64,000 bases of DNA from an uncultured Bacteroidota bacterium. Lineage in GTDB: Bacteria; Bacteroidota; Bacteroidia; Flavobacteriales; Flavobacteriaceae. The stretch covers positions 222,579 to 286,578 of the forward strand of contig CACJQM010000003.1 of NCBI GenBank assembly GCA_902595555.1, given 5' to 3'. Below the pieces are notes generated by a model that was not told the origin of the DNA, made no database searches, and worked only from the letters and a program-made list of their open reading frames with translations. The position numbers and the translations under genes are program-made. Shown here in pieces: positions 34,658 to 42,875 of this stretch; within the stretch, counting starts at the first letter, position 1; every line of letters begins with the position of its first letter.

Positions 34658-36178
34658 ATGAAAAAAATATTCCTTTTAACTTTTTTTACCCTATTTACTT
34701 TACCAATTTCATCACAAGAAAAAGGTTTAGATCAAAAAATAGATGAAGCGTTTCAGCCAGTGTCTGATTTTTTTAATAATGTAATTTTCTTCTCTGTTGG
34801 AGAAAATCCCTTCGTGATATATCTATTGGTTGGTAGCGCCATATTTTTCACCTTATACTTTGGATTTCCAAATATTAAATACTTCATGACCTCAATAAGA
34901 GTAGTTAGTGGTAAATATGATGAAGTTGAAAAAGATGAATCTTCATCAAAAGATGGTGAAGTATCACATTTTCAGGCTTTAACAACTGCTGTGTCTGGAA
35001 CAGTTGGAAATGGTAACATTGCTGGGGTTGCTTTAGCAATTGCACTTGGCGGTCCTGGTGCAACTTTTTGGATGATAGTATGTGGCTTGATGGGTATGTC
35101 ATTGAAATTTGTTGAATGTACATTAGGTGTACACTACAGAGATGTTGATGAAAATGGTGTGGTTTATGGTGGACCTATGTATTATTTAACTAAGGGATTA
35201 AAAGAAAAGGGCTTTGCAACACTTGGAAAAATTTCTGCAGTTTTCTTTGCAATTTTTTGTATTGGTGGATCCTTTGGTGGAGGGAATGCAGCTCAGGCAA
35301 ATCAAGCTGCATTAGTTTTAAAAGATTTGCTAGGTTTTGAATCTACCTTTGCAGGAGCGGTTATTGGTATAATTTTAGCTATGGTTGTAGGAGTTATAAT
35401 TATTGGTGGTATCAAAAGGATTGCCTCCGTGACAGAAAAAATCGTCCCATTTATGGCCTTACTTTACATCGTTGCTTGCTTATATATACTTCTTGTAAAC
35501 TTTAGTTTTTTAGATGATGCAATTGCCTTAATTGTGAAAGAAGCATTTAATCCAACTGCCATTGGCGTAGGTGGAATTATTGGTGTTTTGATGGTTGGTT
35601 TCAGAAGAGCAGCTTTTTCAAACGAAGCTGGTGTTGGTTCAGCATCAATAGCTCACTCAGCTGTAAAAACAAAATATGCTGCTTCTGAAGGTCTTGTGGC
35701 ACTACTAGAACCTTTTATTGATACTGTAGTTATTTGTACATTAACCGCATTAGTTATAATAACTTTTAATTCATCTGGAGTATTTGCATATGGTGGAGAA
35801 GGTGGGGTAATGATTGATGGTGTAATGTATGAGGGTGCAGGAATTACATCAAAAGCATTTGCAGAATACATCCCTTATTCAGATGTGTTTTTAACTGTTG
35901 CAGTAGTTTTATTTGCAGTATCAACAATGATTTCATGGTCATATTATGGTTTACAATCATGGAAATTTTTATTTGGTCGAGGAGAAAAGTCAGATTTAAC
36001 TTACAAGTTATTATTTTTGTCTTTTGTTATTATTGGTTCTGCAGCAAGCATGAACTCAATATGGGCATTTTCGGATGCTATGATTTTTGCAATGGTATTT
36101 CCAAACATGGTAGGATTATATATATTATTCCCTGTGGTTAAAGAACAATTAACAAAATATTTAGATGCAATAAAATAA
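34658..36178 (+). CDS. AGCS family sodium:alanine/glycine symporter
   Basis: The protein has about eleven membrane helices with the AGCS signature segments FQALTTAVSGTVGNGNIAGVALAIALGGPGA and RAAFSNEAGVGSASIAHSAVKT. It moves small neutral amino acids with Na+. The N-terminus resembles a signal peptide (MKKIFLLTFFTLFTLPISSQ), and a start at 34658 (506 aa) fits better than the track start at 34613. It stands alone in a plus-strand run before the acyl-CoA dehydrogenase. Confidence 0.93.
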   Translation: MKKIFLLTFFTLFTLPISSQEKGLDQKIDEAFQPVSDFFNNVIFFSVGENPFVIYLLVGSAIFFTLYFGFPNIKYFMTSIRVVSGKYDEVEKDESSSKDGEVSHFQALTTAVSGTVGNGNIAGVALAIALGGPGATFWMIVCGLMGMSLKFVECTLGVHYRDVDENGVVYGGPMYYLTKGLKEKGFATLGKISAVFFAIFCIGGSFGGGNAAQANQAALVLKDLLGFESTFAGAVIGIILAMVVGVIIIGGIKRIASVTEKIVPFMALLYIVACLYILLVNFSFLDDAIALIVKEAFNPTAIGVGGIIGVLMVGFRRAAFSNEAGVGSASIAHSAVKTKYAASEGLVALLEPFIDTVVICTLTALVIITFNSSGVFAYGGEGGVMIDGVMYEGAGITSKAFAEYIPYSDVFLTVAVVLFAVSTMISWSYYGLQSWKFLFGRGEKSDLTYKLLFLSFVIIGSAASMNSIWAFSDAMIFAMVFPNMVGLYILFPVVKEQLTKYLDAIK

Positions 36179-36185
36179 ATTATAT

Positions 36186-37352
36186 ATGAAGATTAAAAGT
36201 GAAATAGAAAATATATTTGACGTTAAAGATTCTCTAAAGATTATTCGTGAGAGTGCAAGAGATTTTGCCCTTCAATACATCAAGCCTTATGTCCTAGATT
36301 GGGATGAGAATCAACATTTTCCAAAGGAAGTTTTGAATAAAGCTGGAGAATTTGGTTTTATGGGGATGATTGTTCCTGAAGAATATGGTGGATCTGGTTT
36401 AGGCTATCACGAATATGTAGCTGTAATAGAAGAAATATCTAAAATTGATCCATCTATTGGATTATCATTAGCTGCACATAACTCATTGTGTACTAACCAC
36501 CTTTTGAAATTTGGTAATAAAGATCAAATTAAAAAGTGGTTGCCTGGACTTGCATCTGGAAAACTAGTAGGAGCATGGGGTTTAACCGAACCAAACACAG
36601 GATCTGATGCTAGTAAAATGGCTTCAACTGCTTGTAAAAAAGGAAATAAATGGATCCTTAATGGCACAAAGAACTTCATAACACATGGAAAATCTGGTGA
36701 TTTAGCTATTGTAATATTTAGAACAGGTCCGGTTGGAGAAAAAAATAATGCAACTGCATTTATGATTGAGAAGGGTACTAGAGGACTTTCAGCGGGAAAA
36801 AAAGAGAATAAACTCGGAATGCGAGCTTCTGAAACAGCCGAAATGATTTTTGATGAATGTATCGTTGATGATTCAAATAGAATTGGAGAAGTTGGAGATG
36901 GTTTCAAGCAATCAATGAAGATATTAGATGGTGGTAGAATTTCAATTGCAGCTTTATCATTAGGAATTGCGAAAGGTGCTTATGAAGCTGCACTCAAGTA
37001 TTCAAATGAAAGAGTACAGTTTGGCAAGCCTATCAGTTCATTTCAAGCTATATCATTTAAACTTGCAGAGATTGCTACCGAAATTGAAGCTTCAGAGTTG
37101 TTGATTCATAAAGCTTCACATATGATAAATAATTCTAAACCTGTGACTGAGATTAGTGCTATGTGTAAGTTGTATGCATCTGAAGTATGTGTCAAAGTAT
37201 CAAGTGAAGCAGTTCAAATTTTTGGCGGGTATGGATACATTAAAGATTTTCCTGTAGAAAAATTCTACAGAGATTCAAAACTTTGTACAATAGGAGAGGG
37301 TACAAGTGAAATTCAAAAACTTGTGATTTCAAGAAAAATTTTATCAAAATAA
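36186..37352 (+). CDS. Acyl-CoA dehydrogenase
   Basis: The 388-residue flavoprotein shows GLTEPNTGSDASKMAS and ERVQFGKPISSFQAI. QIFGGYGYIKDFPVEKFYRDSKLCTIGEGTSEIQ holds the catalytic Glu region. It oxidises acyl-CoA to enoyl-CoA, passing electrons to ETF. Chain-length preference (short, glutaryl or branched) cannot be read reliably from the sequence. The gene starts 7 bases after the symporter stop. Confidence 0.92.
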   Translation: MKIKSEIENIFDVKDSLKIIRESARDFALQYIKPYVLDWDENQHFPKEVLNKAGEFGFMGMIVPEEYGGSGLGYHEYVAVIEEISKIDPSIGLSLAAHNSLCTNHLLKFGNKDQIKKWLPGLASGKLVGAWGLTEPNTGSDASKMASTACKKGNKWILNGTKNFITHGKSGDLAIVIFRTGPVGEKNNATAFMIEKGTRGLSAGKKENKLGMRASETAEMIFDECIVDDSNRIGEVGDGFKQSMKILDGGRISIAALSLGIAKGAYEAALKYSNERVQFGKPISSFQAISFKLAEIATEIEASELLIHKASHMINNSKPVTEISAMCKLYASEVCVKVSSEAVQIFGGYGYIKDFPVEKFYRDSKLCTIGEGTSEIQKLVISRKILSK

Positions 37353-37374
37353 ATTCTTTTTTCCATTTAAATAT

Positions 37375-37382
37375 TATATTTG
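37375..37382 (+). promoter_or_regulatory. -7 promoter box, rpsU
   Basis: TATATTTG, a perfect TAnnTTTG match, ends 19 nt before the rpsU ATG in the 49-bp gap after the acyl-CoA dehydrogenase. No clear TTG -33 element. Confidence 0.5.
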
Positions 37383-37401
37383 CTCCGCTTAAATAATTTA
37401 T

Positions 37402-37599
37402 ATGTTAATAATTCCAGTAAAAGAAGGAGAAAGTATTGATAAGGCTATCAAAAGATTCAAAAGAAAGTTTGATAAAACTGGTAAGTTAAAGTCTCTTAGA
37501 GAAAGACAAGCTTTTACTAAGCCGTCTGTAAAACATAGAAACAAAATAATTAAAGCCTCTTACATTCAGAAATTAAGAGACAAAGAAGCAAATCTTTAA
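37402..37599 (+). CDS. rpsU: 30S ribosomal protein bS21
   Basis: The 65-residue protein begins MLIIPVKEGESIDKAIKRFKRKF and is very basic, as in bS21 of Bacteroidota. It binds the platform of the small subunit near the 3' end of 16S rRNA. In Flavobacterium ribosomes bS21 has been reported to help hide the anti-Shine-Dalgarno sequence (from memory). It precedes xerC, the usual Bacteroidota order. Confidence 0.95.
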   Translation: MLIIPVKEGESIDKAIKRFKRKFDKTGKLKSLRERQAFTKPSVKHRNKIIKASYIQKLRDKEANL

Positions 37600-37616
37600 T
37601 CCATAATTTTTTACAT

Positions 37617-37624
37617 TATTTTTG
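37617..37624 (+). promoter_or_regulatory. -7 promoter box, xerC
   Basis: TATTTTTG, matching TAnnTTTG, ends 15 nt before the xerC ATG at 37640. It lies in the 40-bp gap after rpsU. No -33 TTG is evident. Confidence 0.45.
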
Positions 37625-37639
37625 TGTTAAACACCAATT

Positions 37640-38503
37640 ATGCTGTTTAATAAGTTCAAAGATTACCTGAGTTTTGAAAAAAAATTTGCTGCTAATACAA
37701 TTGCTGCATATCTAAGAGATATTAATGATTTTCAAAAATTCTTAAACGATAATGGAACAAAAATTTCAAAAGAAATTAATTATTCTTTTATAAGACAGTG
37801 GATTGTTGTTTTATCTGAAAAAAAATATTCAATGATTTCAATAAACAGAAAAATAGCTTCTTTAAAATCATATTTTGACTACTTAGTTAACATTGAAATA
37901 ATTAATTCATCCCCATTGAAAGGTCACAAAAATTTAAAGAGTTCATCAAAAATTGTGATACCATTTTCAGAAAAAGAAATCGATCAGGTCTTCGAAAACT
38001 TTGAATCTTCTGACATGAATAATCGTGATAAACTTATGATTGAAATTTTTTATTCGACTGGCATTAGACGTGATGAGTTAATCAACATTAAGTTAGTTGA
38101 TATATTATTTGATAGTAGAGTAATTAAAGTTACAGGCAAGAGAAATAAGCAAAGGATGATTCCAATGTTACCAAATTTGTCATCTAATATCAATGATTAT
38201 ATTAATAATAGTGACCCCAAAATTTATCTTTTTGAATCTAAAAAGTCAAAAAAATTGAGTACATCAACAATCTACAGGGTAATTAATAAATACTTTAGGA
38301 GTGTATCATCCAAAGTAAAGATTAGCCCACACGTTCTAAGACATACATTTGCAACTCACATGCTAAATAATGGTGCAGACATTAATACAATTAAAGAAAT
38401 ATTAGGTCATGCTTCATTATCATCAACTCAGATCTATACAAAAATAAAACTACCAAAAATTGTGAGTGATTACAATAAAAGCCATCCAAGAGAAATTGAT
38501 TAA
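37640..38503 (+). CDS. xerC: Tyrosine recombinase XerC/XerD type
   Basis: The 287-residue protein has a SAM-like N-terminal DNA-binding domain (KKFAANTIAAYLRDINDFQKF). The catalytic domain shows the first Arg in YSTGIRRDELINI, HVLRHTFATHMLNNGAD with the His-x-x-Arg pair, and LGHASLSSTQIYTKI with the nucleophile Tyr. It resolves chromosome dimers at dif. Position next to rpsU and the tRNA cluster is the conserved housekeeping site, not a mobile element. Whether it is XerC or XerD cannot be settled here. Confidence 0.9.
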   Translation: MLFNKFKDYLSFEKKFAANTIAAYLRDINDFQKFLNDNGTKISKEINYSFIRQWIVVLSEKKYSMISINRKIASLKSYFDYLVNIEIINSSPLKGHKNLKSSSKIVIPFSEKEIDQVFENFESSDMNNRDKLMIEIFYSTGIRRDELINIKLVDILFDSRVIKVTGKRNKQRMIPMLPNLSSNINDYINNSDPKIYLFESKKSKKLSTSTIYRVINKYFRSVSSKVKISPHVLRHTFATHMLNNGADINTIKEILGHASLSSTQIYTKIKLPKIVSDYNKSHPREID

Positions 38504-38566
38504 AATAAAAATCCAATATTATTGATTTAAAAAAAATATTTAAATACATTTGCCAACGCTGAAATC

Positions 38567-38640
38567 GCCGATGTAGCTCAGCTGGCTAGAGCAGCTGATT
38601 TGTAATCAGCAGGTCGTGGGTTCGAGTCCCTCCATCGGCT
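38567..38640 (+). tRNA. tRNA-Thr (TGT)
   Basis: A 74-nt cloverleaf. The acceptor stem GCCGATG pairs with CATCGGC. The anticodon arm GCTGA-TTTGTAA-TCAGC gives anticodon TGT, and GGTTCGAGTCC forms the T arm. CCA is not encoded. First of four clustered tRNAs. Confidence 0.95.
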
Positions 38641-38647
38641 CAGTTTT

Positions 38648-38729
38648 GGGGAGATACTCAAGCGGCCAACGAGGACAGACTGTAAATCTGTTGGTTTTAC
38701 CTTCGCAGGTTCGAATCCTGCTCTCCCCA
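38648..38729 (+). tRNA. tRNA-Tyr (GTA)
   Basis: An 82-nt type II tRNA with a long variable arm. The acceptor GGGGAGA pairs with TCTCCCC. The anticodon arm ACAGA-CTGTAAA-TCTGT gives anticodon GTA. The T arm is GCAGGTTCGAATCCTGC. It follows tRNA-Thr by 7 nt. Confidence 0.95.
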
Positions 38730-38740
38730 CTAAACCAATT

Positions 38741-38813
38741 GCGGGAGTAGCTCAGTTGGTAGAGCGTCAGCCTTCCAAGCTGAATGTCGCCGGTTCGAAC
38801 CCGGTCTCCCGCT
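38741..38813 (+). tRNA. tRNA-Gly (TCC)
   Basis: A 73-nt cloverleaf. The acceptor GCGGGAG pairs with CTCCCGC. The anticodon arm TCAGC-CTTCCAA-GCTGA gives anticodon TCC. The T arm is CCGGTTCGAACCCGG. Confidence 0.95.
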
Positions 38814-38823
38814 CAACCTTTAA

Positions 38824-38895
38824 GCCGATGTAGCTCAGGGGTAGAGCGTTTCCTTGGTAAGGAAGAGGTCCCGAGTTCAAATCTCGGCATTGGCT
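38824..38895 (+). tRNA. tRNA-Thr (GGT)
   Basis: A 72-nt cloverleaf. The acceptor GCCGATG pairs with CATTGGC with one G-T pair. The anticodon loop TTGGTAA gives anticodon GGT. The T arm is CGAGTTCAAATCTCG. With the first tRNA, this serves the Thr codons ending in A/G and C/T. Confidence 0.94.
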
Positions 38896-38911
38896 CACAA
38901 AATTTTTTCAA

Positions 38912-39028
38912 TTGAATCCATTAGAAGAATTATTTAGAAATGTTTTTGGTAACTGTTCTGAATTAATAATTCTTTTAGTTATTGTTTTTTCATTTATTAT
39001 TTTAATTAAAAAAATTAGAAATAAATAA
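38912..39028 (+). CDS. Possible 38-residue membrane micropeptide
   Basis: A TTG-started ORF, too short for the track, encodes 38 residues: MNPLEELFRNVFGNCSE, then a hydrophobic helix (LIILLVIVFSFIILI) and a basic end KKIRNK. The positive-inside layout suits a single-pass membrane peptide. It fills the gap between tRNA-Thr(GGT) and csp. No ATG or convincing ribosome site supports it, so it may not be translated. Confidence 0.4.
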   Translation: MNPLEELFRNVFGNCSELIILLVIVFSFIILIKKIRNK

Positions 39029-39038
39029 AATTAAAGTA

Positions 39039-39046
39039 TAGATTTG
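39039..39046 (+). promoter_or_regulatory. -7 promoter box, csp
   Basis: TAGATTTG, matching TAnnTTTG, ends 17 nt before the cold-shock gene ATG. It lies just after the micropeptide ORF. No TTG -33 element. Confidence 0.45.
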
Positions 39047-39063
39047 CTGAAAATTAATTCAAA

Positions 39064-39255
39064 ATGACAGGAACAGTAAAATTTTTCAACGTATCCAAAG
39101 GTTTTGGTTTTATTACTAACGACGAAACTGGCGAGGATATTTTTGTTCATGCTACAGCTTTAGAAGGAGTAACAATCAAAGACGGTGATAAAGTAAATTT
39201 CGAGGAAGGTGAAGGTAGAAAAGGAAAAGCCGCTATCAACGTTACCCTAGCTTAA
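39064..39255 (+). CDS. Cold-shock domain protein
   Basis: The 63-residue protein has RNP1 (KGFGFIT) and RNP2 (DIFVHAT) motifs of the CspA family, starting MTGTVKFFNVSKGFGF. It binds single-stranded RNA and DNA and can act as an RNA chaperone. It sits between the tRNA cluster and tuf, an unusual insertion in a conserved translation locus. Confidence 0.95.
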   Translation: MTGTVKFFNVSKGFGFITNDETGEDIFVHATALEGVTIKDGDKVNFEEGEGRKGKAAINVTLA

Positions 39256-39287
39256 ATCTACTTGCACATATAATATTTTATTTATTT

Positions 39288-39305
39288 GACTACATTAATG
39301 TAGTC
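39288..39305 (+). repeat. 18-bp perfect palindrome after csp
   Basis: GACTACATTAATGTAGTC is a perfect inverted repeat with no spacer. It is not followed by a T run, so it is not a clear intrinsic terminator. It could be a dimeric-protein operator or a Rho-independent-like stop without U tract for csp. Confidence 0.5.
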
Positions 39306-39345
39306 GATAGGAACTCCCTGGCCTAATTTTTGTAGTTTTACAGAT

Positions 39346-40680
39346 ATGCGATTACTCTATTTAATAATTCTTCTTGGTTTATTTTCATGTAAATATGAAA
39401 AATATGAGCCAGCCGCTAGTTTAAGTCCTTTAGCTGAATGTATAGACGGACATGCTAAATTTACTTTGGATGGTAAGGAATATGAATATGAGTGTGATGG
39501 TTATGACCTAATGGGATATGTTTCACTTGATGAAATGAATGCTGAGTCTGGTAATGATTGTTGGGGATGGACAGATTCTGCCACGGGTAAAGAATACGCA
39601 CTAATGGGTCTTGACAATGGTACTGCTTTTATAGATATAAGTATACCTACTTCACCACTCTATCTAGGTAAATTACCAACAGCAACTGAACCAAGCTCAT
39701 GGCGAGATTTAAAAGTGTATAATGATCATGTTTTTATAGTTAGTGAGGCGGCGGGTCATGGAATGCAAGTTTTCGATCTTAGCCAGTTAAGAGGCTTAGA
39801 CTCAAAACAAAATTTCACTGCAGACTATACCTACAGCGGATATGGTCAAGCCCACAACATTGCAATAAATACTGAAACTGGATATGCCTACACTGCAGGG
39901 GCTGGTGTTGCAGGCAATGGCAGACCTGGTTTTGGAATTCATGCTTTGAATATAGCTGATCCAACATCCCCAGTTCTTGAATTACAATTACCTGATTATG
40001 GATACACCCATGATGCTCAAATTGTTAATTACAAAGGTCCTGATAGTGATCATTTTGGTAAGGAAATTTACATTGGAAGTAATGAAACAAAAGTTGTTAT
40101 TGTTGATGTTACTGATAAAAATAATCCTCAGTTAATTAGTCAGTTTTATTATGATGATGAGTACACTCACCAATCATGGTTAACCGAAGATCACAGGTAT
40201 GCTCTTTTAGGTGATGAGTTAGATGAGCTAGATCAATCAACCCAACCATGGACTCTAAAGGATAATGTAGAAACCAGAACAATAGTAATTGATATTTCAG
40301 ACCTCGATAATCCTATTTTACATTTTAATTACTTGTCTGATACAGAAGCAATTGATCATAATGGATATGTAGTTGGTAGTAAATTTTACTTAGCAAGTTA
40401 TACATCAGGGATGAGGGTTATTGATATAATTAATATTGAACAAAAAAGTTTTACCGAAGTTGGATTTTTTGACACACACATTGATGATGATCATCATCAC
40501 AATAATGTAGATGAAAGTTCCCCACCATATGGAGATCCAGGTGATCATACAGGAAAAAAAGGTCAAGAAATTGAAGCATTCAATGGTGCTTGGAGTGTAT
40601 ATCCATATTTTAATAGTGAAAATATAATTATTAGTGATATTAATTCTGGCTTGTTCATTGTCAAGAAAAAGGCCAATTAG
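39346..40680 (+). CDS. Choice-of-anchor B / LVIVD-type lipoprotein
   Basis: The 444-residue protein has a lipobox (LLGLFSCKYEKYEP). Repeated beta-propeller-like LVIVD units follow, for example TAFIDISIPTSPLYLGKLP, HALNIADPTSPVLELQLP and VVIVDVTDKNNPQLISQF. This fits the choice-of-anchor B family of surface proteins. Near the C-terminus a His/Asp-rich stretch (DTHIDDDHHHNN) could bind metal. It is exported and lipid-anchored; function unknown. It separates csp from tuf. Confidence 0.85.
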   Translation: MRLLYLIILLGLFSCKYEKYEPAASLSPLAECIDGHAKFTLDGKEYEYECDGYDLMGYVSLDEMNAESGNDCWGWTDSATGKEYALMGLDNGTAFIDISIPTSPLYLGKLPTATEPSSWRDLKVYNDHVFIVSEAAGHGMQVFDLSQLRGLDSKQNFTADYTYSGYGQAHNIAINTETGYAYTAGAGVAGNGRPGFGIHALNIADPTSPVLELQLPDYGYTHDAQIVNYKGPDSDHFGKEIYIGSNETKVVIVDVTDKNNPQLISQFYYDDEYTHQSWLTEDHRYALLGDELDELDQSTQPWTLKDNVETRTIVIDISDLDNPILHFNYLSDTEAIDHNGYVVGSKFYLASYTSGMRVIDIINIEQKSFTEVGFFDTHIDDDHHHNNVDESSPPYGDPGDHTGKKGQEIEAFNGAWSVYPYFNSENIIISDINSGLFIVKKKAN

Positions 40681-40743
40681 TTTTCCCAAAAGATACTCTG
40701 TAAAAAAAATCCAAATAAAATGAGTTTATTAGCATAAAATCAT

Positions 40744-40751
40744 TATATTTG
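40744..40751 (+). promoter_or_regulatory. -7 promoter box, tuf
   Basis: TATATTTG, a perfect match to TAnnTTTG, ends 32 nt before the tuf ATG. It leaves a 5' untranslated region of roughly 28 nt rich in A, typical for highly expressed Bacteroidota genes. No perfect TTG -33; the region reads GTTTATT. Confidence 0.6.
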
Positions 40752-40783
40752 CGCGCATTTATAAACAAAAAAAATCTAAAATT

Positions 40784-41971
40784 ATGGCTAAGGAAACTTT
40801 TGATCGTTCCAAACCGCACCTAAATATTGGTACAATTGGACACGTTGATCACGGTAAAACTACCCTAACAGCAGCTATCACTAAAGTATTAGCTGAACAA
40901 GGGCTTTCTGAGCTTAAGAGTTTTGATCAAATTGACAACGCTCCTGAGGAAAAAGAAAGAGGTATAACAATTAACACATCTCACGTAGAATACCAAACAG
41001 CATCTAGACACTACGCCCACGTAGATTGTCCAGGACACGCTGACTATGTTAAAAACATGGTAACTGGTGCTGCTCAAATGGATGGTGCTATTCTAGTTGT
41101 TGCTGCAACTGATGGCCCAATGCCACAAACAAGAGAGCACATTTTATTAGGAAGACAGGTTGGTATTCCAAGAATTGTTGTTTTCTTAAACAAAGCAGAT
41201 CAAGTTGATGATGCTGAGTTATTAGAATTAGTTGAGATGGAAGTAAGAGATTTATTAAACTTCTACAAGTATGACGGTGATAATACACCTGTTGTTCTTG
41301 GTTCTGCACTTGGTGCTTTAAATGGTGAAGCTAAATGGGTTGAAACTGTTTCTAAATTGATGGAATCAGTTGATTCATGGATTGAGCTTCCAACAAGAGA
41401 AGTAGATAAGGATTTCTTAATGCCAATTGAAGATGTTTTTTCAATTACAGGTAGAGGAACTGTAGCAACTGGTAGAATTGAAACTGGTGTTGCAAATACT
41501 GGTGATGCTGTTGATATCATTGGTATGGGTGCTGAAAAGCTAGCCTCCACTGTAACTGGTGTTGAAATGTTTAGAAAAATATTAGATAGAGGAGAAGCAG
41601 GTGATAATGTTGGAATTCTTTTAAGAGGTATCGAAAAAACAGATATCAGTAGAGGAATGGTAATATGTAAGCCTGGTTCAGTTAAACCTCATAAAAAGTT
41701 CAAAGCTGAGGTATATATTTTGAAGAAGGAAGAGGGTGGTAGACACACTCCTTTCCACAATAACTATAGACCACAGTTTTATGTAAGAACTACTGATGTT
41801 ACTGGAAATATTGAGCTTCCAAGCGGAGTTGAAATGGTAATGCCTGGTGATAACCTAACAATAACTGTTGATTTAATTCAACCTATCGCGTGTAGCGTTG
41901 GATTAAGATTTGCGATAAGAGAAGGTGGTAGAACAGTAGGTGCTGGTCAGGTAACTGAAATTTTAGATTAA
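40784..41971 (+). CDS. tuf: Elongation factor Tu
   Basis: The 395-residue GTPase has G1 GHVDHGKT, G3 [12 protein letters not shown]4 NKAD and the EF-Tu domains II and III ending [15 protein letters not shown]. It delivers aminoacyl-tRNA to the ribosome. The sequence is less AT-rich than its neighbours, as expected for a very highly expressed gene. Only one tuf is in this window. Confidence 0.98.
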   Translation: MAKETFDRSKPHLNIGTIGHVDHGKTTLTAAITKVLAEQGLSELKSFDQIDNAPEEKERGITINTSHVEYQTASRHYAHVDCPGHADYVKNMVTGAAQMDGAILVVAATDGPMPQTREHILLGRQVGIPRIVVFLNKADQVDDAELLELVEMEVRDLLNFYKYDGDNTPVVLGSALGALNGEAKWVETVSKLMESVDSWIELPTREVDKDFLMPIEDVFSITGRGTVATGRIETGVANTGDAVDIIGMGAEKLASTVTGVEMFRKILDRGEAGDNVGILLRGIEKTDISRGMVICKPGSVKPHKKFKAEVYILKKEEGGRHTPFHNNYRPQFYVRTTDVTGNIELPSGVEMVMPGDNLTITVDLIQPIACSVGLRFAIREGGRTVGAGQVTEILD

Positions 41972-41986
41972 ATTTTATTAAAAATG

Positions 41987-42011
41987 AAGGCTACTTTAAG
42001 CCTTGATTTTT
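41987..42011 (+). terminator. Weak intrinsic terminator after tuf
   Basis: AAGGCT - ACTTTA - AGCCTT forms a 6-bp stem followed by GATTTTT. It starts 15 bp after the tuf stop and before tRNA-Trp. The short stem suggests partial termination, so that tRNA-Trp and secE can be read through or use their own promoter. Confidence 0.4.
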
Positions 42012-42044
42012 AATTGGGTTTGATTGATAAGACTCTCAACACAA

Positions 42045-42117
42045 ACGGGTTTAGCTCAGTTGGTAGAGCACTGGTCTCCAAAACCAGGTGTCGGGAGTTC
42101 GAGTCTCTCAACCCGTG
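42045..42117 (+). tRNA. tRNA-Trp (CCA)
   Basis: A 73-nt cloverleaf. The acceptor ACGGGTT pairs with AACCCGT. The anticodon arm CTGGT-CTCCAAA-ACCAG gives anticodon CCA. The T arm is GGGAGTTCGAGTCTCTC. It ends 12 nt before secE. Its charging level is what the trp attenuator in this window would read. Confidence 0.95.
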
Positions 42118-42129
42118 CTAGAAAAAGAT

Positions 42130-42321
42130 ATGGGTGAAATTATTAACTACATTAAAGATTCTTTTGACGAATTAAGGGACCATGTATCGTGGACACCTTT
42201 AATGGAGCTTCAAAGAATGACCGTTGTAGTTTTTGTTTTCTCTGTAATTTTTGCTTTAATTATTTGGCTAGCTGATACTATTTTATCAGAAGTCTTTGAA
42301 TTATATTTTGATTTGTTGTAG
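42130..42321 (+). CDS. secE: Protein translocase subunit SecE
   Basis: The 63-residue protein has an amphipathic segment (YIKDSFDELRDHVSWTPLMELQRMT) and a single membrane helix, the SecE minimal form. It clamps SecY in the protein-export channel. The track start at 42088 lies within tRNA-Trp; the correct start is ATG 42130 (MGEIINYIKDSF). It is followed by nusG. Confidence 0.93.
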   Translation: MGEIINYIKDSFDELRDHVSWTPLMELQRMTVVVFVFSVIFALIIWLADTILSEVFELYFDLL

Positions 42322-42323
42322 TG

Positions 42324-42875
42324 ATGACTGAAGTACAAGAAAAAAAATGGTATGTTATTCGCGCCATAAGTGGCCAAGAGAATAAGATTAAGACCTATAT
42401 TGAAGGAGAAATCAAAAGACTTAAGATTGATTCTTTTGTTGAGGACATAGTTGTTCCTACTCAAAAAGTTATTCAAATTAGAAATGGCAAAAAAGTTAGT
42501 AAAGAGAAAGTTTATTTCCCAGGCTATATCATGATAAAAGCTAATCTTACAGGTGAAATTCCTCACACCATAAGATCATTTCCTAATATATTAGGATTCC
42601 TTGGTGAAACTAAAGGTGGTGATCCAATCCCACTTAGGAATAATGAAGTAAGTAGAATGCTAGGAAAGGTTGACGAATTGTCAATGGAAGGCGAAAATAT
42701 TGCTATACCTTTCACTGTTGGTGAAAGTATAAAAGTTATTGATGGTCCATTTAATGGATTTAATGGGAACATTGAAAAAGTTAATGAGGATAAAAGAAAA
42801 TTAGAGGTTATGGTAAAAATATTTGGACGTAAAACTCCTTTAGAGTTATCATATATGCAAGTTGAGAAAATATAA
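42324..42875 (+). CDS. nusG: Transcription termination/antitermination factor NusG
   Basis: The protein has the NGN domain (KKWYVIRAISGQENKIKTYIEGEI, VYFPGYIMIKANL, GFLGETKGGDPIPL). The KOW domain follows (VGESIKVIDGPFNGFNGNIEKVNEDKRKLEV). It binds RNA polymerase and can link it to the ribosome. Start ATG 42324 (MTEVQEKKW, 183 aa) is preferred over the GTG at 42321. Confidence 0.95.
   Translation: MTEVQEKKWYVIRAISGQENKIKTYIEGEIKRLKIDSFVEDIVVPTQKVIQIRNGKKVSKEKVYFPGYIMIKANLTGEIPHTIRSFPNILGFLGETKGGDPIPLRNNEVSRMLGKVDELSMEGENIAIPFTVGESIKVIDGPFNGFNGNIEKVNEDKRKLEVMVKIFGRKTPLELSYMQVEKI

Noticed and set aside
37640-38503. A tyrosine recombinase beside tRNA genes, which might mark an integrated element.
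   Set aside because: It is in the conserved housekeeping position next to rpsU, no direct repeats flank the tRNAs, and no phage or plasmid genes follow.
41972-42044. A second promoter of secE-nusG between tuf and tRNA-Trp.
   Set aside because: No TAnnTTTG box is present in the gap; only the weak hairpin after tuf.
42088-42129. The ORF track start of secE inside tRNA-Trp.
   Set aside because: The first 14 codons are the tRNA T arm and acceptor; homologous SecE begins at MGEIINYIKDSF (42130).
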